Assembly: GCA_037176885.1 (NCBI GenBank)
Contig: JAWWNJ010000157.1
Coordinates: 248,001 to 312,000 of the forward strand
Direction of reading: 5' to 3'
Length of the DNA: 64,000 nt
DNA from: Favolaschia claudopus
Taxonomy: Eukaryota; Basidiomycota; Agaricomycetes; Agaricales; Mycenaceae
Under the pieces are notes generated by a model. That model was not told the DNA's origin. It made no database searches and saw only the letters and a program-made list of their open reading frames with translations. The translations under genes were made by a program, and so were the position numbers. Of this stretch, positions 11,132-21,393 are shown piece by piece (positions within the stretch are counted from its first letter, which is position 1; the number at the start of each line of letters is the position of its first letter).

Positions 11132-11193
11132 GACGCAAAGTCCATTCGAGAGCCCCCATCGCGGTGGCAGAGTATTGTGGTCGACGCAAAGTC
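11132..11193 (-). promoter_or_regulatory. GACTTTGCGTC motif pair upstream of cargo A
   Basis: Exact copies at 11132-11142 and 11183-11193 (GACGCAAAGTC on the plus strand, GACTTTGCGTC in the gene's direction), 51 bp apart, about 0.2 kb before the start codon of cargo A. Confidence 0.72.
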
Positions 11194-11369
11194 CTGACCG
11201 TTGGTTTGTGGTGGTGGAGGAGGAGGATGATTGGGGTGGAAGACGCTCCAGCCAAACAAATGCACACACATTCTCGTCTCGCAAATTTTAAAATCCTTCG
11301 TATTTTACATACATTGCTAGAAGAGTGCTCGTCCAAAATATTTCAAGCTGTGGTATCTATCCGGAGCAT

Positions 11370-12021
11370 CTACGGCATATATTTCTTCCAACCATTAAGT
11401 ACGGTGACCCCTTCGTATCGCACCAAAACTCGACTCGTCTCGGCAAACACGAAAGCAGGGTCGTCCCAGAAGACGCGTTCCCATGCGAAGGTGCCGTCGA
11501 TGTGAGGCACACAGTGCTCCACCGCACGCTGCTCTTCAAAACCCCGCTTCCCAAATGGTATTCTATATCTGCTCAGCCTCACCTCTCCACCGACGTCAGG
11601 GGAAACTGGACATTCAATGGGGGCCAAACCGTCCTGTAAATTATTGTGAGTAAGAACGCTATGAGAGCAGTCGACGAGATATACGTACCGCGAGCCATGC
11701 CACAACACGCACTTTGGGAATATCCTTCTCGGTCTCGTCAAGGAGTTTAGCGCGTTTTCGGCGGGGTGCACCTGTGGGGGAGGCGCTCCGAAGTCGAGGA
11801 GGGGCTCCAGGGGAGAGGCTTCCAGGCATTCGACGAGATTGAAGGTTTCTTCGCCGAGCGCTGCCAGAGGTTCTGGCTTTCCGTGGTGGCGGGCCCGACG
11901 GTGAGAGGCTTCGATCCCGCTGGGCGAGGTGGCGCTTACGACGCGGGGGTGGGCCTGGAGGAGGGAGGCTCGGTTGGCGATGGCGAGGAGTGTGGGGAGT
12001 ATGGAGCGCTTCTTTCACCAT
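11370..12021 (-). CDS. Element cargo B: basic/Pro-rich protein, paralogue of cargo D
   Basis: Two exons (12021-11689, 11633-11370), phase-0 intron, 198 aa. The N-terminal 100 residues are Pro/Arg/Ser-rich with repeated SLSPSGPPPRK-like units and clear basic clusters (PRRKRAK), suggesting nuclear location and disorder. The C-terminal 90 residues form a conserved domain with a pattern WERVFWDD...SRVLVRYEGV...GW. Cargo D has the same pattern (WSRVKWDS...SRILLRYNGV...DW), and its intron sits at the same place and phase. I do not recognise the domain. Two one-mismatch copies of the shared motif lie 400 and 469 bp upstream. Confidence 0.72.
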
Positions 12022-12420
12022 GTTCGTTTGAGGAGAGGAAGTCGTTACAAGTGGCCTTTTATAGTGAGACCCGTCAAAGCGTATTCAAGCAGGGAATGGT
12101 CCAAGCACAATAGCTCACCTTACCAACGAACCTGGTTGGACCAGGAAACCAGATAAGCTTGGGTCAGGGCTTTGCCACGCCGCAGGTGAGTTCGAGCTCA
12201 TGTCAAGAAGGGCACCCACTCACCCACATTCCACCCGACTATTGCCCGAGAATAGACTCGATCAGCTTGTATAGCAGCGCATTCCCGACCATCTCAGTAT
12301 GCTGTTGACAAGAAGCACAAAGAATTTCAATCGAAGAAAGTGTCCTTGAGAAGAAATGACACCGACCCGCACCGTGACCATGGCACCGTCGTACCGCAAG
12401 GATTGGGCTTCCACAGGTCG

Positions 12421-12500
12421 GACGCACAGTCCTCGACATGCATGGAAGCTAAAAGACGGTGGCGGAAGCAAGCCTCGACGCCAGTGTCGGACGCATAGTC
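12421..12500 (-). promoter_or_regulatory. Motif pair (one-mismatch variants) upstream of cargo B
   Basis: GACGCACAGTC (12421-12431) and GACGCATAGTC (12490-12500), both followed by CTCGACA, 69 bp apart, in the same orientation as the other minus-strand copies. Confidence 0.58.
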
Positions 12501-12686
12501 CTCGACAAATTTGAAGATGACGGTGAAAGACAGGATGAGTCGATTGTTGACATCCGTTTGGCAGAAGTGATTGCGAGGGCAGAGATATTCACCAGAGCTT
12601 GAGGGTAGCTTGCGGTATAATTCGACTAATTTCCTTAGTTTAAGCTCCCTGTACGGTCTCCGGTCGTCCCTTCCACGCCATTCACC

Positions 12687-13418
12687 GGTATCGCAGTATC
12701 GAAGAAAAGAGGTAGAATTAACGGGAGCGACAATAAGTACATTATTGGGAAAGATACATCGATTACAACGGCTCATTAAAGTACTCGCTCAATCATCTAA
12801 GACAGTCAGAATATTGTGTCAGAGAATGGCTGAGTATCAATAAAAAGACCTTACCCAAATCTTCGGCGAAGGAGTTCTCAGACTCCGCCAATTTCTGCAC
12901 GCGCTTTGCTTCGTGATCCTGCTTCTTTTCCTCCTTCGTGAGATCGTCTTGTATCAGCTTCGGGAGACCGTTCTTGGCAGCCATGCAGCGATTACCGAGC
13001 TCCGAATACATAGCGCCTTGCTTCTCCGCATATGCCCTTCGCCCCGGCTGTTGGGGACGACAATCTTCCGCAAGCGCCTTCCAAATCTTCGCCTGAGTTT
13101 CAAACGAACGTAGGGTACGGCTGAATTCCTGCTCCAGGATCTCGCGCTCTTCCAACGCTCTGTCGCGAATGGCTCGAACGCGAAACCATCGTACCCGATT
13201 CACTGATAGGACTTCTGATGAGATTGACGACATTAGTGAAACAATCTACTTACTTTCTTGGATCCATTCGTTTGTCTCGTTGTCGGACAGATTTGACGGG
13301 CGTCCAACGCGCCAAAACCATGGCTCCGCCTCCTTGGTTTGCCCTGGTTTTTGCGACAGCCCAGACTTGCCTTTGAGTTGCTCTCGTATCAACGGTTGTA
13401 AAGCTTGATCATCTCGCG
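12687..13418 (+). repeat. Left arm of a perfect 732-bp inverted repeat
   Basis: Identical, as far as read, to the reverse complement of 14265-14996. The arm carries the C-terminal coding end of the KDZ transposase (minus strand here, stop at 12789-12791) and its 3' flank. The ends are sharp: outside GGTATCGC (12687) and ATCTCGCG (13418) the sequences diverge at once. Confidence 0.92.
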
Positions 13419-14894
13419 CAAGCTCTCTCTCCCGACTATATCGACGGAACGAGATTGAAATCAGGCGAAGGGAAGCAGACTTCGACGGCTGTAATGAGAT
13501 GATGGCGCCGGAGCTGGTGGCTGAAAGGAAGAAAATGCCACTGACCCCGGCCGTCTTTGACGCCGATCCGAAATTTCGTGAGACATTCAGTGACTATCTG
13601 CACAAGTGGATGAATTTATTTCGTTGATAGGCCCACCTACACATGCTGCCGCCTATGAGAAACTGGTTGCTCAAGAACAGGCGGCTAAAAGGGAGGGTCT
13701 AGCTAATTATTCGGGTGATTCGGAGCTAATCGCGATAGCCTTGATGGTCGAGAACTCACAGTAAGTCGTCGTTTGTCACTGTCTCGTCCGAATCCGCTAA
13801 TTGTGATGAAAGGCTGGACTTCAATCGCACAGTCAAAAAGAAAACACCAGAGGAGGTCCAAGCTCAACGCGTCCAACTGATAGAATCCCTGTCAGATTTA
13901 CGCCTACGTCAAGTACAGCGCATTCCCGAATTCCAACCGCTCCTCCCCGACATGGACGTCGACAGCCCTGAGACACAGCCTCTGTTCCTACCGTCCCAAT
14001 TCGCTGAGAACCAACGCAGCGAACTCAGGTTAACGCCACTGGCCCAGATCGAATACAAGTTACGAGAGGGCGCTGCATACGAATATCTCGACAAGGTCCG
14101 CGACGCCATCACGCTCTACAACAAATTCAGAAAGGGGAACATCGGGCTGGGAGGCCGAGCGAAAACCCGCGCAGCTAACTATATCCATACGCTCTGGAGC
14201 GAGGTGACAACGGCTTGGCACGCGTACGAGGTTCATCGCAAGGCTTTACTTGTCTTGGGGCTTTCGCGAGATGATCAAGCTTTACAACCGTTGATACGAG
14301 AGCAACTCAAAGGCAAGTCTGGGCTGTCGCAAAAACCAGGGCAAACCAAGGAGGCGGAGCCATGGTTTTGGCGCGTTGGACGCCCGTCAAATCTGTCCGA
14401 CAACGAGACAAACGAATGGATCCAAGAAAGTAAGTAGATTGTTTCACTAATGTCGTCAATCTCATCAGAAGTCCTATCAGTGAATCGGGTACGATGGTTT
14501 CGCGTTCGAGCCATTCGCGACAGAGCGTTGGAAGAGCGCGAGATCCTGGAGCAGGAATTCAGCCGTACCCTACGTTCGTTTGAAACTCAGGCGAAGATTT
14601 GGAAGGCGCTTGCGGAAGATTGTCGTCCCCAACAGCCGGGGCGAAGGGCATATGCGGAGAAGCAAGGCGCTATGTATTCGGAGCTCGGTAATCGCTGCAT
14701 GGCTGCCAAGAACGGTCTCCCGAAGCTGATACAAGACGATCTCACGAAGGAGGAAAAGAAGCAGGATCACGAAGCAAAGCGCGTGCAGAAATTGGCGGAG
14801 TCTGAGAACTCCTTCGCCGAAGATTTGGGTAAGGTCTTTTTATTGATACTCAGCCATTCTCTGACACAATATTCTGACTGTCTTAGATGATTGA
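13419..14894 (+). pseudogene. KDZ transposase, detached C-terminal part
   Basis: On the plus strand, opposite to the N-terminal half. It encodes the tail typical of KDZ transposases: RRREADFDGC at the start, a coiled region (EEVQAQRVQLIESLSDLRL, then PEFQPLLPDM), a helical stretch with TRAANYIHTLWSEV, and a charged C-terminus ending LDD at 14894, with introns after ENSQ, IQE and EDL. A one-base deletion near 13605 (AAGTG where AAGGTG is expected) shifts the frame within HKVDEFISL, so the piece cannot be read through. Without the catalytic half it is non-functional. The tail is duplicated in inverse in the left arm. Confidence 0.8.
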
Positions 14895-14996
14895 GCGAGT
14901 ACTTTAATGAGCCGTTGTAATCGATGTATCTTTCCCAATAATGTACTTATTGTCGCTCCCGTTAATTCTACCTCTTTTCTTCGATACTGCGATACC
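14265..14996 (-). repeat. Right arm of the perfect 732-bp inverted repeat
   Basis: Reverse complement of 12687-13418; spacer 846 bp. Its outer end at 14996 is exactly where the N-terminal half of the KDZ transposase breaks off. Identity of the arms implies a recent event or gene conversion; an assembly artefact must be excluded. Confidence 0.92.
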
Positions 14997-16751
14997 TTTC
15001 GGAACAGCGCCCTCAACCCTCTGACCAATGGGCACCATACTATGGAACCGTTCCTCAATGCGTGAGACGAAATTGATTTTGTATTGGCACCATATATCGT
15101 AGGTCAACAAGATGAAGCGTTGCTTCGCAGCTTCGCTCATGGCCTGTATCACAGCGTAATCTGTGTTCGCAAAACTGCCCCAAGATCAGGAATTGTCCCA
15201 ACGGATTCAACAAAACGAGTACGTACGCTTCTCCTTTCTTCAAATCAACCATCCCATTTGGCATGTAAAATCCATGTCGGGCGCATTGGACCGCGACGAC
15301 ACCAGACACCTCCACATTCTTGAATTTGGCGAAGTTTTGTAGTCTTGCCGCTCTGAAATGAGAGCACGTACTGACCTTATTGCATATTGGCTTCAGCGCA
15401 AGTATACATCCGTGACAAACCTCGCTTACCGTCTCAGGCTCGGGCCTCACAACGCTCAGATACTCTTCAAACTCTTTTGTTTCAACGAAATAACCGTGGC
15501 CGTCATTGAGAGCGAAGTCGTCGGGGTCCTGGCGACTTTGCTTGTTCTTCTTTTGAAGCTTGAAATTGCCATCCACAGAGAGATAGAGCGTGAATTTGTG
15601 CCTGCGACAGTCAGATTTAGGTTCATACGGCTGAGTAGACGACTAACTTTTCTGTCTCCAACGCCGAAAGCATCACATCCTCGTCGACATTGAACCCAAC
15701 TTCAGGACACGCCGGACATCGAACGGTGAGTGAGCCTGGACGTCGCCACGGCCAATGAACGTCGATATTGTGAGCCTGACCCGAACGCCTCGCTAGCGCC
15801 AAAAACCTCCATACACGGTACGCGCAGATGAATTCACGGCAGCGATTCTGGGGGTTAATCAGCGTCTTGAAGGATAGCGCTTAAGCAATAGTACTCACCG
15901 CTGCATCCTGGGGAAATGCACCATCCGTGAGCTTTGCTAATGACCGAACGAAGTCGTAGGCCGTGATTTTGGATGTGAGGGAGCAAACGTGAAACTGACG
16001 CAGCACTGTGAACGTGAATGCGGTGGAGGGGATCCTCCAAGTCGCCGGAAAGAGTTGAATGTTCAGCAGCTGTTCCCATTCCGGCACGTTTGCATTGTTC
16101 CGTTGGCAAGCGCAAAAGTGCACTCTGATCGTATGAAAGCCGTTATGATCTAAGACTACGACATCGCGCGAAACAACACTTGTCTCCGAAACGTGGCGAC
16201 AGGGTAGCGGTCCAGAATCAAGGTCCGTCTGTACCACCAGCCCCAGACGTTTCAAAGACGTTCGCGTGAAGTGAGTTCCAGTCCACTCATCGATATGGTG
16301 CAAGGGGTGATCATAATGCTTCTCTACGGTACAATGAGCGCACATCATCGGACTCTTGTGGCACATGTCCGAGCAGCGGAATCTGGCTGGTTTGCCGCAC
16401 CGACAATCCCTCCCGATATGCGGATGATAGTGGCGAGTTTCGATGATAGCGTTCTGGATTTCGTCAAACAGCTTAGCAGCCTCCGACATCCCGACCGAGG
16501 CGCCCTGAAACCGGTAAGAAATCATCACGGTGGGAAATGCACTGACATACCTGTTTCCGCGGAGGTGGCGGCGGTGGAGGAGGTGGAGCGGGAGCGGGAG
16601 CGGGAGGCGCCGAGGAGAGAACCGGCTCCTGGGTTTGCTTGAGAAAAGTCCGCCTGCGTCGCAATCGACGTTCGTTGTCTGAGTCCGACTCCGAGTCGTC
16701 GAGGTGCTCCTTCAAAGACGCGTTTGCGATCTTCACTCTTTTGCGAGACAT
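14997..16751 (-). pseudogene. KDZ-family transposase, N-terminal and partial catalytic region
   Basis: Start MSRKRVKIANAS, then an acidic/basic stretch and a Pro run. After the first intron comes the CxC2-type cysteine cluster (DCRCGKPARFRC, MCAHC, H-rich) known to be associated with KDZ transposases, and then the diagnostic LFPATWRIPSTAFTFTVL segment. The transposase core shows SVDGNFKL with the first catalytic Asp, CARHGFYMPNGMVDL, and TYDIWCQY with the second Asp. It breaks at 14997 after VEGAVPK, before the segment that should hold the catalytic Glu. At least five introns separate the exons. The protein is therefore catalytically incomplete. Two shared motifs lie 98 and 122 bp upstream of the ATG. 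Confidence 0.85.
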
Positions 16752-16848
16752 CTGTCAGCGTGGTCGTTAGTAATCGTCAATTGAGATACACGTCTACACT
16801 CGCCGGTGGTCTACTAGCACCCTCCGGGCTCTGGCGAAGGGAAGTACT

Positions 16849-16883
16849 GACGCAAAGTCATGCAATAACGCCGACGCAAAGTC
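16849..16883 (-). promoter_or_regulatory. Motif pair upstream of the KDZ transposase
   Basis: Exact GACGCAAAGTC at 16849-16859 and 16873-16883, 24 bp apart, about 0.1 kb before the transposase start. This ties the transposase to the cargo genes by a common upstream element. Confidence 0.72.
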
Positions 16884-17767
16884 GAAACGATGCCTCAAAC
16901 ACACAGTCAAAGGCAGCTGGGGCGATGGGGAGGGAGTGAAGGAGAAGAGAGAGAGAGTCTGAGAGAGATCTTATTGTCTTCGTCTTCGTTGTTGATCGAG
17001 GCCGGTGATCAAACACGGTATGATGACGCGTGTTGCGCGCGTGCGCGTCGCGTCGCGCCAAGCTCCAAATCAATTCACTTGCGGTAAGCGGGCCGTCGCG
17101 TTGCGCGGCAAAACTCGTACTTTATTATTTTCACAACAATCCAATAACAAGCGACAATCTATTCTCTTGCTATTCCCCCTAGACTGTGCCGTGACTAGCT
17201 TGAGATTAGCAGTGTTAGCACGTTTGGTGTTGTACTGTTTACTTACTTACCACGTACAATACGCTTCCTGGCTTACAACTATATGCCAAAATGCTCGTCA
17301 GCCTTCAGATTGCTGAATCCATTGGAATTTAGTTTGGAAATTGCCATGTTGTGACTCCTTCAACCTGGCCGGCAATTGGCGCGGCATCAGAACATGCCGA
17401 AAGCCGTGCCCATCAATAAAATTTTTATAAGTTATGGTTAGGGTCTATTTCACCGAGTCAGACTACTCTCACGGTCACAAAACTGAAAACCATTAGCTTT
17501 CTTTCTAATGGGCCTCGAAAATTCATTAGAAAGAGCGTGGGAAAAAAGGGCACTTTTCGTTGTTCGTTCGTGAGGACACTTTTTCGGGACCCTCTCAAAC
17601 GTCATGAAGAGATGAGAAAAGAACGAGTACGTAAAGTACTCGTAACACCAAAAAAAAGGTACGAGCACACGATATAAACCGAAGGAAAAAAACCAGCAAG
17701 AAAGAGAACGGTGATACAATCCTAGTATTCTAGCTAGATCACAAAACATAAAGCCAGGTCATCTACT
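16884..17767. other. Intergenic region inside the element
   Basis: No gene seen. It contains a CG-rich run (GCGCGCGTGCGCGTCGCGTC near 17035) and a 10-bp hairpin, CTTTCTAATG (17501-17510) with CATTAGAAAG (17524-17533). Confidence 0.5.
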
Positions 17768-18389
17768 TTAATGCAGAGCCGCAATCTGTGCATCCCAGTC
17801 CGGCATCCTGTCAACACCATTATAGCGAAGCAAAATTCTCGAGCTTCCGTCACTGCGCACAGGAATAGCGCTATCCCATTTGACCCTCGACCACCATCCC
17901 TTTCCCGTCATACGTCCATTGCGGCGAACGGGAATGAAACGCTGTACCCGGTTTCCCTTCTCAATCGTATGCGCTCCGAGTAAAATTTTGTTGTCCGCCA
18001 GTCGGATATTCGAGTCGGCGCGAGGGTATATCGTCAACGCTTTGCCCAGCGTACCGTTCTGAAATCCAGTGAGTCCGACATTTGGGAGAGAAATGGGAAG
18101 GAATAGTTACCTGTGTCCAACATATAACGGTGACGGGGTTCGACACTAACAATTCCACTTCCGCGGGGCATAGCGGGGAATCCGGCGGGACCGACGGACT
18201 TAAATTGCGACGCAAGGGAGGGACGGGCGGACTGGTCGAACGTGCGGCAATTGGAAGTGGGCGCGGCACCGGAGGTAGACGAGGGGATGTGCGAGGCTGC
18301 ACGGAGGAGCTTGGGCTGCGTCGGGAAGGGCGTTTGACTGCCGCGCTCGTGAGGCGGGTGGTGGAATGTTGGGGAGGAGCTCGGGGCAT
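17768..18389 (-). CDS. Element cargo D: paralogue of cargo B
   Basis: Two exons (18389-18111, 18058-17768), phase-0 intron, 189 aa. The N-terminal half is Pro/Ser/Arg-rich (MPRAPPQHSTT start, PPVPPLRRNLSPS) and probably disordered and nuclear. The C-terminal domain aligns with cargo B over about 90 residues and shares its intron position, so the two derive from one gene. I do not recognise the family. The start at 18389 is chosen because splicing from further upstream always meets a stop at the exon junction; a non-coding first exon is likely. Three motif copies lie 161-222 bp upstream. Confidence 0.68.
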
Positions 18390-18549
18390 TTCTTGAGGTC
18401 AACGTAGGGAGTCTGTTTCGCTTTAAAGCATTAGGCGTACCCTTTTCTGCCAGAACAAGAAGCAAAACACAATAGTTTGACACTCACAATAAAGCGACGG
18501 CCCCAGCGTAAGCAACCCTCTCATCGCCAAATCATCGTATGCTGGTGCC

Positions 18550-18611
18550 GACGCAGAGTCTAGCGAATCCGCCCGACGCAAAGTCGAGGCCAGAGGCACC
18601 GACGCAAAGTC
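18550..18611 (-). promoter_or_regulatory. Motif triplet upstream of cargo D
   Basis: GACGCAGAGTC (18550-18560), then exact copies at 18575-18585 and 18601-18611, at 25- and 26-bp spacing, so on nearly the same face of two and a half helix turns each. Confidence 0.72.
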
Positions 18612-18871
18612 CTGGTGCTCGGGTTGTTGGGTCAATGTTGGGAGGAGACGAGTCATCGTGTTTGGTGGTGTTTGTCAACACCTTCACTTTGCCTTCCTAA
18701 ATGGGCACATCCCACATTTCTTTCGTCAAGTAAGTATTCATTGTATTTGGTTTGTACCAGCAGTATAGCAGCAGTAGATCGAAGTATCAGTAGACTATGT
18801 GAGATAGCTAGAGTTATATGTACATAGGGGATACAACAAGTATATAAAAAGCAGGTGTTAACAAATCACAG

Positions 18872-21034
18872 TCAGGTTCCCAGTTCATGTACAATACGCA
18901 TTGGAATCACAGCAGCACGACCAAAATAACGATAAAAGCATTGCGTGTAGTGTGTTGCCACCGCCTCCTCCAGCGCCACAATTTCCTCCCCGCTCCACTC
19001 ATTCTTGGCGTAGCTCTCCGCGATAACAGCCGATCGAGGGCGCGGATCCCAGGTGCTCATGAGCTTTGCGATACGTCGGAGGAAAGGCAGACGCTCCGCT
19101 CGGGTCATCGACGCCAAACCCTTCTTGCCCAGATCCGTCGGCATACCCATGAGCATTCCTCCCACAAAGCATTCTCGACACTCATCCTCCCGGTCTTGCC
19201 CAGATGCACGACGATCCAGCGCAACAAACTCAAAGCGAAAATTCGTTTCCGCGAGCAACCATAGAATTTCGCGGGACCGGTTGAGGCTCACCAGCGGAAA
19301 CGAGCCAACAGCCGCGGGGTATTCAGCACACTCTATCAAACCACATGCCCAAAGCGCCGGGCCGACGAGGTCGTGCAAGACGACACTGCGCATCGAGGCT
19401 TTCGTTTGCTGCTTCTGCTTGCCATGGACCACCTCCCGCTGCCCCGCCACCGCTTTCCCGACAAGCACGTCCCTCCATTGTTGCGACGACAGAAGCTGAT
19501 GAGGGTGCGCCGGATCGGATAGTCGGTAAAGGAGGGCATCCATCAAGACGTTGATATGGTGCAAGAAGAGCTGGCGACGCGCGGGGTCATCTGATGATAT
19601 GATAAGCCCCGGCTCGGGAAGGACATAGTGCCCGTCGTTGGGGGACCGCGGCAAAGGGGCAACGCTTCTGTCGACACCCTTCAGCGCATCCTCCCAAGCG
19701 GGGATCGACGAGGGCATTTCCTGTCGGTCGAGCAGCGTGAATTTGTCCCTGCCACTCCTTGGATTGTGGCTGCCGCGGGACGAGCCTGTCGCGCGAGACT
19801 CGCTACCACGAGGCGGAGGGCGGTGATGAGGGCGGGGAGACGAAGACGAAGCGGTAGTCGAATGCTGTAAAGGGTCTGGAAAAAGGATTCAGGGCGGTGT
19901 GAGAGATAAGGTAAAGAACCATCTTACAGGGCTCGTATCGCTTGGCCGATGTTGCAACGTCGTTCTGGTTCGTGGGTGGAGTCTGTGGAGCCGAAGGCAA
20001 GGGGGTGGAGGACGCAAACGGGTCTTTGTACCACGAGACGAAACGCGAGCAACGGTGGATGGTGTCGATCTTCGAGTCAATGTCGGGCTTGGAGGGGACA
20101 GGCTGAGCTGCTTCGGCCGGATCCAGGGTGAGGTAGTCGGCAGGCTGGCGGGGAGTGACGATCTCGAGGATATTAGCGTCGCGAAAAGTGAAGGTCGGCT
20201 GCAGCAGCCAGTATGGCAGGCCAGCGTCTCTCAGATGCTGAGCGACCTCCACGTGCATCGTAAATACACCCACGCAGTTTTCGGCGGGAGGAGGACGACT
20301 GTCGCTGTTGAGCTCCATCCGCGGCTTGAATACCGTCATGTATCGGAGGAGCGCGTCCGCCTCAAGAAAAGCCCTCTGCAGCGCCGTCACCGTCGTCACC
20401 GCCTGAACGAAGGTAGATGGAAGACTCTCCAACCGCTCGAGACCGAGGCGGATTTGCTTCACCAAGGGATCGAAGAAAGAGCGAACCCTGTCCATGACCG
20501 CTCCGACCGTCTTGGATTGTGCCACAAACTCTCTGAGGACCTTCAACAGTCGAGCCAGGTCAGGACCCTTGAGCTTTCCAAGACCGCGAGTGATGGAAGA
20601 GCCGACCCCGGGAAGAAGAAAGTCGTCAAGGGTCGGATTCCACCACATGACCGAGATTTCGCGTTGCTGGCCAAGCTTTCCGAGAGGCTTCGCCTGGATC
20701 GCGGCCAGATGACAGAAATTGGCACTGTAATTTTGGGGCCAGAGAGTCGGGTCGTCTTCGCCGTATCGCATGTCCTGGCGTAGAACGATGGAGTGATTTG
20801 GGCGAACGGGGAGGGCGGGGACATAATCCGTGTTGGTCAAGACGTAGTAAGATTCCCCGTCGTATGTGAGAACAGCGCTGACACGACTGTCGAAGGGGCC
20901 CAAGGGCACTACAATCACAATACTCAGTCTGGTGGGGGAGCCACATTCATGATGGACAACTCACCGTCATCTGAACGATTTGCAAGGAGATTGAAAGGGA
21001 CTCCGATCTCAGGGTAGGATGAGAAGGACGACAT
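18872..21034 (-). CDS. Element cargo E: large unrecognised protein, 684 aa
   Basis: Three exons (21034-20965, 20908-19928, 19875-18872). I do not recognise the family. Residues about 25-120 contain YDGESYYVLTNTDYVP and a Trp-rich segment REISVMWWNPTLDDFLLPG. Residues about 130-230 are helical and may form a coiled coil (LARLLKVLREFVAQSK, FFDPLVKQIRLGLERLE). The middle is Ser/Pro/His-rich and probably disordered. The C-terminal 280 residues look globular and helical (QWRDVLVGKAVAGQREV, ECRECFVGGMLMGMPTDLG with two close Cys). No signal peptide or membrane segment. Two motif copies lie 29 and 56 bp upstream of the ATG, the tightest spacing in the set. Confidence 0.75.
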
Positions 21035-21062
21035 AAAGGGCGTGGGTGGTGGGGTTAACGTA

Positions 21063-21100
21063 GACGCTAAGTCCAAAGCGTTCTGTCTGGACGCAAAGTC
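21063..21100 (-). promoter_or_regulatory. Motif pair upstream of cargo E
   Basis: GACGCTAAGTC (21063-21073, one mismatch) and exact GACGCAAAGTC (21090-21100), 27 bp apart. Confidence 0.7.
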
Positions 21101-21393
21101 CTCAGACCCGGTGGCAGCGAGACGAAAGCCCAGAATTGTTGCTTGTACGTATTTGGATCCGATGACGATCGCAAACAAACTTCCTAATTTGGTCGATTTC
21201 AGTATCCAAGCGCGAGGAGAACAAGAGCGAAGAGAGGAAATCAAGAGGAAATCATATAGTTCAAGAGGAAGGATACATGTCGGGAGTAAGTGAGGTAGTT
21301 ATAATCAGTCCATCTTGAGTACAGAGCGTCTCGTACTGTATTAGTAGACTGTACTAAGTATTGTGAAGAATAAGTGAAGAATAGAAAGATTAG

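Noticed and set aside
18423..18656. Alternative upstream start for cargo D (MTRLLPTLTQQ...)
   Set aside because: Its frame runs across the three promoter motifs and cannot be spliced to the downstream exons without creating a stop at the junction.
19899..20783. 294-codon plus-strand open frame opposite cargo E
   Set aside because: The antisense frame of a well-supported minus-strand exon; no splice structure or domain.
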